Assembly: GCA_964019165.1 (NCBI GenBank)
Contig: OZ025282.1
Location: 5,637,131 to 5,701,130 of the forward strand
Source: Mastigias papua
Lineage: Eukaryota > Cnidaria > Scyphozoa > Rhizostomeae > Mastigiidae
Reading direction: 5' to 3'
Length of the DNA: 64,000 nucleotides
The position numbers and the translations under genes were made by a program. Positions 55,243-64,000 of the stretch are shown here, one piece after another (the stretch's first letter is position 1; every line of letters begins with the position of its first letter). The notes below the pieces were generated by a model. It saw only the letters and a list, made by a program, of their open reading frames with translations. It did no database searches and was not told where the DNA came from.

Positions 55243-55518
55243 TTATTTCATACAACTATCTTTAAGCGCTTGCATAGTCTCAAATAGAATCATCAAGCTC
55301 TTTAGAGATAGCCCGTCTATCATTTGCTGTGGTATGATTATTCCGAAGGTATAAAGTCCGCGAAAGGTAGTTATTAACGTGGAGAATTCGTCGAGAAGAA
55401 GACAAGTATTTGCCGACATATTGTTTCTCTTGAGTAGTACTCTTACTTTGTCAGCCAGCTTGACTTGCATCAAGTAATTAACCATAAGTTGTTGCTGTGT
55501 GGAAAAACTAAACTGCAT
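55243..55518 (-). CDS. Unrecognised 91-residue open frame
   Basis: Minus strand, ATG at 55518, stop TAA at 55243-55245, with an in-frame stop just upstream of the ATG. The product has normal-looking amino-acid composition with amphipathic and hydrophobic stretches (LMVNYLMQVKLADKVRVLLK; LLLDEFSTLITTF). I do not recognise it. It lies about 500 bp before CSNK1G on the opposite strand and could be a small gene or a chance frame. Confidence 0.25.
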   Translation of the reverse strand: MQFSFSTQQQLMVNYLMQVKLADKVRVLLKRNNMSANTCLLLDEFSTLITTFRGLYTFGIIIPQQMIDGLSLKSLMILFETMQALKDSCMK

Positions 55519-56021
55519 TCTGCCGTTGGAACTCTATACATCTAGAGATCGTGGCTTTGTTACAACTTTCTTTCATGCAAAGCGAGAGGAACTTTTTTCT
55601 GCCCGACACCAGTAGGCCAGTTGCAAAGAAGTGAAATATCATCAAATCTAAAAGTTGTAACCTCAAGGCTTAATCAGTGATATATTTCAAGTACAGTAAC
55701 TAGCTTATATAATTTCAACTCCTTGTTTTTAAGATTGATTGCAAAGGCTGCTAGGAAACTGGATACCACACGTAGGCTGACGAAGACGGATTTCCTCCAC
55801 TCGCAACCTTTATGCAAAGATTTGTAGTCAAATCGACTGATATCGCAATAAAATCTGAAGTTCTAAAGCACATGTCAAAGAAGGAGCATCTTAGAAGAAA
55901 CTGTGTGTTTTATCAAGGATATACTTACTGATATGTTACGAAATATTAGCGAGGGAGCTGAGTTCAATTGAGCATATTAACGTTTTTGTTTGGAACATTA
56001 GATCGTTTGACTCAGCAAAAC
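55519..56021. promoter_or_regulatory. Upstream region and 5' UTR of CSNK1G
   Basis: About 500 bp before the CSNK1G ATG. No named motif is recognised; the assignment is by position only. Confidence 0.3.
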
Positions 56022-59000
56022 ATGCAGCGCGATCGAGATAGAGATAGGGCACGCGGAAATGATTACGCAGGGGGGGCAAGAAAAGGCACGGGGAGTGCAG
56101 GAGCAAGAACTGGTACATCCCATCACGGCCGTTCAGGGTCTTCTGGCTCAGGTGTTCTCATGGTTGGGCCTAACTTTAGAGTTGGCAAAAAAATTGGCTG
56201 TGGTAACTTTGGAGAGTTGAGATTAGGTACATGCCATAATTTGATTATAAGTCTATTCTTTCATTTATCCTATTGTGTTTGTACAGTAAAAACCTATTTT
56301 GTAGTGGCCAAGCCAAACATTTATGTTTGTGTTTTGTTGTACCCATTCCTTTTCAAATTTTTTTCCTACTACATAAGGTGAATGTGGCTCACTGTTAATT
56401 GTGGGCATTGCCGTGGTAGTGAAAATGGAATATTTTTTATAAAGCTATTCACAGGTACATGTCCTTATGTGCTGAAGAATTTAAGGAGCTATAACTTTAC
56501 TTGTCATTTGAACAGACTTTTTACATATTGCACAAGCTGCACCCTACTGGTTCACTTTTTGGATCCGATTGCATTCAGTTTGTGACAGTGGTTGGCTTTG
56601 TAAAGGAAAATATCCATTATTATGATTTATTTTGTTGTACAGCAGTTTTAACAATGGTCTGTCAACTTTTGAGTGTATTGAATATGATTTATTCCTTAGA
56701 ATTGTTGTAATATGTCAACAATTATCAATCACATTACGTTGTAGAAATTTTCAAATGTTTATGCATTTTATTTTCAATCACTTTATCTATAGCTTTGATC
56801 CAAAAAATCCACTGACTTAGAAGGAGACTTGGTAGTATATAATTTCTTTTCCAGGGAAAAATTTGTATACAAATGAACTGGTTGCCATAAAATTGGTAGG
56901 TTGCATGTTGGCTTTGCTTATTTTTCTGTTGTTCTCAACATAGAGATTTGTATCATTTTGTAATATCTTAGCTACTTTATCTTTGTTATGATGCTTTTGA
57001 GAAATAATGTGGTCCACACAGTATGATTTTTATAATAGTTATTGTCAATTCTTTTGCAATAGTTCATCTTAGACAAGCCATGATCATATTATATATATAA
57101 GTATTGTTTATCTAGTGAGTTGTATCTATTATATTTTGTTTCTTTCTGAACTTTGATTTCTCTTTAGTAGCCTTAAAAGCCAGTTTTATGTTGGCCATTT
57201 TAGTAATGTAGAATTTTATTTAGTTAATGAGCTTAAAGTTTATAAAAGTTAAGAAGGGTTGCTCATAGTTCACAAGTATATAGGATACAAATATTTTGAA
57301 CTAGTGAAAATAGAAGATTAGTGATAATCAGCTACCCAAGAGGGTAAAGTAGAAAGAAATTTAAAGGGTAGAAAATGAAAGGAAAAATTAAAGAAAAGGG
57401 ATGAAAAAAGAGAAGTAATATTATCCAGAGACTGAATTGAAAGGTCATCTGAAAAAATGAATTTTTGCCAAGATTAAGTTTGGTTGCATGCAGGAATTTT
57501 TTCTGTTTTAGGGAATTTTGACAGTTGTAAATAGACAATACTTATAAATAGATTCTTGTAAGAGAAACAATATGCAACATAGAAACCATTTGGTGCTTTA
57601 GAAATTGATATGAAAGGGAGATAGATAATGAAAAAGGAAAATGCAATTATTTTAGGTAGTTTTGAGTTGTAAGGATTGGTCTTTTTACTGTAGAATTTGA
57701 AGGTTAGTTACTTTATTAACCCATCCAACAATTGTAACCATATTACATTTCAACATTATATATTAGAAATGGGATATTAGTCATTACTGAAATTGATACT
57801 TTTACTGCATATTCTTATTTTTATATTTTTTGTCGCATTTAATAGAAGTTTTATGTTTTTAGGAACCTTTAAAATCAAGAGCTCCACAGCTTCACCTAGA
57901 GTATCGATTTTACAAAGCTCTTGGACAATCAGGTATTGAGAATGTTCTTTACACCTGAGACATTGCTCAGGTATGCTGGAGAGGGGGCAGAGGGGAACAA
58001 GTGCTCCTGTTGCTTTTCATTTTGGAAGCAGGGGGGTCAAAAGTGCCCTTAGAAGGAACACTTCACCTTTTTCTTAGGAAAACTCATTCTTCACCTGGCC
58101 CTAGAAGGTCTTTTTTGAAGCCTGGTAGCATTAGTTTTATGTTTCTGCAGACTATTGCATTTTCTGTTCAGTTAAATTAGAGTTACTCTGCATTTATAAA
58201 ACCTATATTAAAGTGAGTTGTTTGAGTTCGAAATTGCATGTAAATATTCCACTACTCTTTCTGGAACCAACAGTATAGTATCAGTATTATGATGTTTATG
58301 GCAATAAGATTGTTGATGATGATGATGATTATATTGAACAATTTGCTCCTTTGTAAAAGCCTGTTCCCTTGCTTTTTATTCCTTCTGGCATCCCTGACAT
58401 TGTGTTTAGTTCTGTTTTGTCATTTTTTTGTCATCAACTGCTAGTACTTTCATTGCAACTTAAGTTATACATCTATGAAATGCCCTGAAAATTGATTTCA
58501 ATTTTGGCCATCTTGTATTCATAGATATTCTTGATAGTTTGATGTTGAAAAGTACATGATTTTGAAAGTTGTGTGGTTGGATTTGTTAGGATATTATTTT
58601 GAGGATGTTTTAATTTACAGATGGAAGTGTTACCAGCTCTGCCCTACATTTCATATTGGCACAACTAGTGTCTGATATGGTGACATGATTTGTTTTTCAT
58701 ATGTTAACCAAAATACTCACATTTGGCATATATTTTGTTCTCCAGCTGCACATTTTCATTTTACCTTAACATCTCTCTTTTGTGGTAGATGGTATTCCTC
58801 AAGTGTATTATTTTGGACCTTGTGGTAAATATAATGCAATGGTCATGGAGCTTTTGGGACCAAGTTTGGAGGATCTGTTTGATCTTTGTGAAAGACAGTT
58901 TTCACAAAGGACTGTATTACTTATTGCTATGCAAATGGTATGTAGTGCAATGGCTTTAGTAATACTTTCTTGGCTTCCTTCTTAATGCATCATTTTAACA

Positions 59001-62000
59001 CCTCCTTTGTGAAATTGTTTTAATGATGTGCGAAAGGGAAGCAAAAGACTCTCCTTTTCATTACTTCATCATGATCATAGTTAAATTTCTATAACATCAT
59101 TTTGAGTATTTTGAGATAGCGAGTTAGAATCTTGTTTCAGTAATCATCAATATGGTGGTATATTGTTATCATTGATATTTTGTAGTAGTACGGTACAAAT
59201 TATTACATTTCAAAGCAGAAAAAAATTTAACTCAAAATAATAGTGAATTTTTCAATTGTAGTGTTAAATTAAAATTTATATTCTTGCCAAGTTAAAAGCT
59301 ATTTTTGATTTTTATTTGATATAAACTTTTTATGCATGGCTCATCATTATCATTGTCAAATTCAAATTGAGGCCAATTGTCAGTTGTCACTACAGATCAG
59401 TGGTTGTCACCATGCTTAATTTTGCCAAGGCCAGACCAGGCTTTAGTGCAAGTGCAGAAATAATTTTGTTCATCCTGCTGTTGGGTTTTAATTCATAGTT
59501 TTGATTTACTGTTGTATTGATATGCCGTGGAAAGGAGTCAGATCAAAGGCTGATATGCTGGGTGTTGGACAGAATATCACGGGATTTTGATAATGTAAAT
59601 AAACACAAAGGTTATTTATTCGAAGAGCAATAGCTTGATGTAATTGAAAAACTTCAAGGCTAAAATCAATAGTAGTGATGGAATGACAATGATTAGAAAA
59701 TGGCTGGAAAGTTCTTCCCAGTTTCAATACCAACCTTAGACGAAGGAAGATTTGATAGAAGTACTGTATTCTCCTCAAAGAACTCACCTATTTATCAGTA
59801 TCCTTTGTAGACTTCGGTTCTTCGTGTCATATTTTTCACATTTGTTTGCTTAATTCTTTAAAATAATAGAAGATTGATCCAAAATAATAATTTCGAGTGG
59901 ACTCTGTATTGACGTCTGAAAATTTACGCAGCATACTTGGATAGATCATCAGCTATTGATCTGCCATCTTTACCAGCCGCATCAATGTAGCAGTAAATTA
60001 AAACTGTGAGTTGAGTCTGTGATGAAAACTGATTGAATTTTATGTTGATAATGATGGACCACTCGTAAAGAGTTGATATCAAATAAGAATCAAAAATAGT
60101 TTTTAACTTTGGTGAAAAAGAACAATTAAAATTGAAAAATTCAGTTTTATTTTGAATTAACTGTTCTGTTATTTTGAAAAGTTTTAATTTTTACTGTATT
60201 ACTACAGAATATCAATCATAAAGATAGGCCACCATACATCAGTATGGAACTCTGAATTAATGGGAAAAGAAAATGATAAGATGAAGTGTTCCAAAGTTTG
60301 AATTATTGATATCTAGTTAAATTTTTAAAATTTGATTTGTTCTGTTTCCTGGTTTTGTTCTTAAACATATATTGTTGCTACCACTTTGGTACTTTTGAAG
60401 ATTACAAACTGCTACTATCATATACTGTAGATCAGGCGGTTGGAGTATGTGCACAATAAACACATGATATATAGAGACATAAAGCCAGAAAACTTTTTGA
60501 TTGGTCGTAAACAAAATGGAACTGACAAAACCATATACATAATTGATTTTGGATTAGCCAAGGAATATATTGATCCTGAAACGAAGAAGCATATACCATA
60601 CAGAGAACATAAAAGTTTAACAGGAACAGCCCGATATATGAGTATTAACACACATCTTGGCAAAGGTATGCATTTTGTTTCTTTTTTATATCTTTGATTT
60701 AATTGTTAAATATCGTATATATGCTGAGATGTATGAGAGTATATTGTTCAGTCTATATTGAAGTGTGTTAAATTTGATCTGAACTTGATGTGTTCCCACC
60801 TACAATTCAAATATGTACATTATATAATAAGTAGAAATAGAACTATGCAAGAATGACTAGAGTTGAATTAGTTGAGATATACATCTATATTTGTATATAT
60901 GTGTGTATGTGTGTTTGTGTGTGTTTGTGTGTGTGTATGTGTTTCCCTTAGCCTTTCTGAAAGAGTAATTGATAATCTGGGTCATTTTCTCTTTGCTCAA
61001 AGCTATCTCAAATCCTTTCATGAAATCCTTCCAGATTAGAAGTAGAGGATCACTGCAATAGCTATCAATAGCAGATTTCCCTTTTGCTGACTTGATCTGT
61101 TTTGCTCTTTTGCAGAACAAAGTCGTCGAGATGATTTGGAAGCTCTTGGTCATATGTTCCTATACTTCTTACGAGGGAGCCTGCCATGGCAAGGATTAAA
61201 AGCAGATACTCTAAAAGAACGGTATCAAAAAATAGGAGATACAAAGAGGTCAACGCCAATCGAAGTCTTATGCGAGAATTTTCCTGGTATGTTATTTAGG
61301 ATTACATAGGAAGCCAATCTTCTTTTGGGTTGCCTCTTAAACAATGTCAGTACTTTTTAGTATGTTAGAAATCACTCCTTTTGTCATTGAATGAGTATAC
61401 TAGCCCCTCAGCACTTCATAATGACTTAAACAGTTTGACTGTTGTTCTTTCAGCTTAAGACACCACATCCTAGAATTTTCCCCCTTTGAAACAGCACCCC
61501 TTAAATAAATCTCAGTTCTAGAACTGCTATGTGTTAATAGCACCCTTCTCTTCAAGTAACCCCCATCACAGCAGATAGTGAAGACATTGTTTTAGACTCC
61601 CCTTTACATTAAGACTCTTCTTATTATGTATTTAATAAGAAAGTTTTGAAAATGAATTATATTGTGTGGCATGTTTCAGAAAATTTTGTAAGATCCCTTT
61701 CATGTAACCCTCCTTTCACGTAAACCTTATCGGAAAACGTAGAAATTAAATAAGCCCTAGAGGGGCTATTTCAGGTATTTCAAGTACTTTGGAAGAGCAG
61801 TTCTTTGCATTACGTTATGACCCCCTTGAGCTTAGGATGATTTTATCTGTACTTTATCTGATACCCCCGTTTTGTCATCTTTATCGTAGAAGAGTGGGCT
61901 ACTTACCTTCGCTATGTTCGAAGGTTGGATTTCTTTGAAACACCGGACTACGACTATTTGTACAATTTGTTTCGAAATTTATACGAAAAGAAAGGCTATT

Positions 62001-63411
62001 ATGATGATACTGAATTTGACTGGAGCCACAAAACAATTGTAAGTGCACAGTTTCATATTTTCTTGTGTTTGTGCATGCTTTCCGAGTTGTTTTTCATCCA
62101 TCTTTCTTTTTCGATATTTTACACCAATCTATTTCTTTGCTTATACTTACTTTTTCTTAGTTTGCATATTGTAGTTTCTCTTGGTCATATTTCAGCCTCA
62201 GCCTGTTAGCTCAACATCTACAACAGAAGTTGCATCAAACAGACCTGTAGCTCCTCATTCATCATCAAAAGTATGTCCGTCTTCGTGCTGATGTGATAAA
62301 TCGAATCTTTGTTTTATACAAATAGAGTTCCTCTCTTTTGACGAATCTATCACATTATTTTTGTTCCCATTCACAGGAATAGTAATATTTTGTCCACCTG
62401 TATGCAGAATTAGCTACTTTTTATCGCATTCAGTGTGCTCTGTGTTGTTTGTTGACGAAGTTGAAAATGCTCGTGTGAATGATACGTGTACAATACACGC
62501 ACCAAAGATCTTCGAGATATTCTTTATAATCGTTTCTTTTTGACGCCATCTTTGTGTTGTTAAATGCATTGTAAAACTCATATGCCGAGGACCACTAGCG
62601 TTCCAAATTGCCTGAAGTACTAAATTTGTGCTTTACCTCTAGTCATGATACATCATCTGTGATATTCTAACTTACGCTAACATTTGGACATCTCGTTCTT
62701 CGATATCTGATGATTATGTTGCTATACCAAGTATGCGCCTTAGAAGCTTTGACTTGGTCTTTACGGGCAAGGCCATTTTGTATTGATTCAGTTTAATATC
62801 ATGCGCATTCAATGTTAAGACAACTTGTAGATAATATTTATAGTGACTTGATTAACATCCTTGTCTTTACATGTTAGCTATAGTATAATTTATTAAGCTG
62901 TCTTCTGTCAAAGCAGTCGAGAGGACATTTTTTATAGCATTCAGCTTCAACTTTCATTTAGTATTGCTACCTTCATTTCATTTTTTTTATATACTCACAA
63001 TTCTTACACAATACATAATAAAACTGCAACAGCGATAACTCAGGGAGTACGCTGTACCATATCAACCCTGCAGCCTACACATATAGGGGATCATTGACCC
63101 ACTACGCAACGCCTCCAGAGAGGAGGGAGGGTTTCTTGATTACTGTTTGATTTCATCATTTCATTTCTTAAACTTTTCGTGTTTTTGATAAAGTCTTTCC
63201 ATTTGTCAAAGGGAACTGGTGATGCTTGGCAGAGTTCTAAGCCCACGTATGATAGTCGTTATATGCGGCCCGGTATGGCTGGGTCAGTCCAGGTTGTTAG
63301 CTCTACAAATGGTGAACTTGGTCCAGGAAATGACGACACTCACCTTGTTGACAGAAGAACTGGTGTGCCTTTGAATTCACAGCCTGAAGTTGAAATTGTC
63401 GATGAAACTAA
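56022..63411 (+). CDS. CSNK1G: Casein kinase 1 gamma (partial, last exon outside window)
   Basis: Membrane-anchored Ser/Thr kinase of the CK1 gamma group, which phosphorylates LRP6 in Wnt signalling. Nine exons in the window: 56022-56226, 56855-56895, 57863-57932, 58789-58937, 60431-60665, 61116-61286, 61890-62038, 62196-62270, 63212-63411, all GT-AG and in frame. The N-terminus is rich in Arg/Asp/Gly/Ser. Kinase landmarks: [20 protein letters not shown] (P-loop), VAIKL with the catalytic Lys, [34 protein letters not shown] (catalytic loop), [10 protein letters not shown] (DFG) and [20 protein letters not shown] (CK1 signature). YRD rather than HRD, and LFDLCERQF, are CK1 gamma traits. The tail VVSSTNGEL and [10 protein letters not shown] matches the family up to the Cys-rich palmitoylated end, whose exon (phase 2) is not in the remaining 589 bp. 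The ATG at 56022 is the first in frame. Confidence 0.95.
60886..60942 (+). repeat. (GT)n-rich microsatellite
   Basis: Imperfect TG/TATG/TTTG tract in CSNK1G intron 5. Confidence 0.85.
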
Positions 63412-64000
63412 GTATGAAAATCTCTTACTTCACTTATGTTTCAAGTCCCAAGCTTGGGACACCCCTTCAGTTTCCTACGTTGTTGCCATTTCTTGTAAGG
63501 TAAACAAATAGAGTACTCTTGTCAGCATGTAGGAGCCGTTTACGTTAATTACACATATTTTTATCAGAAAAAAGTTTATAAGAAAATGAGACTCAAAAAG
63601 CCAAAATCTTAAGAAAATGTTAAGAAGATGTTAAGAAAATCACGAGGTTCAAGTTCCACAATTCACCGTTTTTCCGTTCCATAATTCGATATTAGCTCAT
63701 TCTTTGCAAGCTAATTTACTAAGATTGAAACTTTTCCTTGATAATCTTGGTTAACAAAGATCAAACTTTTGTATAACAAATAATGGTACCCTCCTTTAGC
63801 GAGTTTACTCCAGTAAAAATTAAGAAAATCTTAAGAAAACCTCAGCCTCAATTTCATAAAAAGTTACGAGGCTCAGACGAAAAAGTGATTTTCTTATAAC
63901 AAAATCGTGTATGCCAATATCTTGTGTCTTATGAAGAGTTATTACTGGATCAGATCTTTATGCACACATTTTTTCACGTAGATAAAGGTAATAGGATGTA
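63412..64000. other. CSNK1G intron, continuing past the window
   Basis: Begins with a GTATGA donor. No exon encoding the expected Cys-rich C-terminus is visible. TTAAGAAAAT-type words recur at 63604-63645 and 63817-63840. Confidence 0.5.

Overview
This 64 kb window is from an animal nuclear genome. It holds spliced genes with GT-AG introns from about 100 bp to 3.3 kb, AT-rich introns and intergenic DNA, and many small decayed mobile elements. All the recognised genes are animal housekeeping or cell-biology genes. A Penelope-like reverse transcriptase fragment with hammerhead-like termini, TA-flanked MITEs and non-LTR fragments suggest a marine invertebrate, with a cnidarian (coral, anemone or octocoral) as my best guess. 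The species itself cannot be read from the sequence.

Layout, left to right. On the minus strand: NDUFA13 (318-3372, complex I subunit) and PPIB (4321-6948, ER cyclophilin B). On the plus strand: ABHD8 (7605-9755, alpha/beta hydrolase, divergent from PPIB), AK6 (11807-13231, adenylate kinase 6), IER3IP1 (18654-21610, small ER membrane protein), an FRMD3/FRMD5-type FERM protein with a C-terminal membrane segment (23944-35272, with a possible alternative last exon at 36206-36293), MCPH1 (37628-52532, microcephalin, 14 exons, three BRCT domains) and CSNK1G (56022-63411, casein kinase 1 gamma; its last exon lies beyond the window). I placed exon boundaries by hand from reading frame, splice consensus and family alignment remembered from human proteins. 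Every junction kept the frame.

The gene-poor intervals carry the accessory content. Between AK6 and IER3IP1 lies a roughly 3.1 kb mosaic: a hammerhead-ribozyme-like Penelope terminus (15403-15465), then a long imperfect inverted repeat (arms about 15661-15968 and 18090-18405) enclosing a CXC zinc-cluster fragment and a frameshifted Penelope-like RT fragment. A similar hammerhead-like core lies in a perfect 57-bp inverted repeat inside a long TA microsatellite in a MCPH1 intron (44599-44722). A 5'-truncated LINE sits in an FRMD intron. Several MITEs (3447-3895, 20365-20874, 40257-40441, 40702-40830, 50120-50711) have clear terminal inverted repeats, three of them flanked by TA.

The genes do not form one pathway. 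They are an ordinary mixture: mitochondrial respiration, ER folding and secretion, nucleotide metabolism and ribosome biogenesis, membrane-cytoskeleton adaptor, DNA-damage/chromosome condensation, and kinase signalling. The most unusual material is the Penelope-derived ribozyme-like termini, the long inverted repeat with outward-facing short reading frames, and the alternative FRMD terminus.
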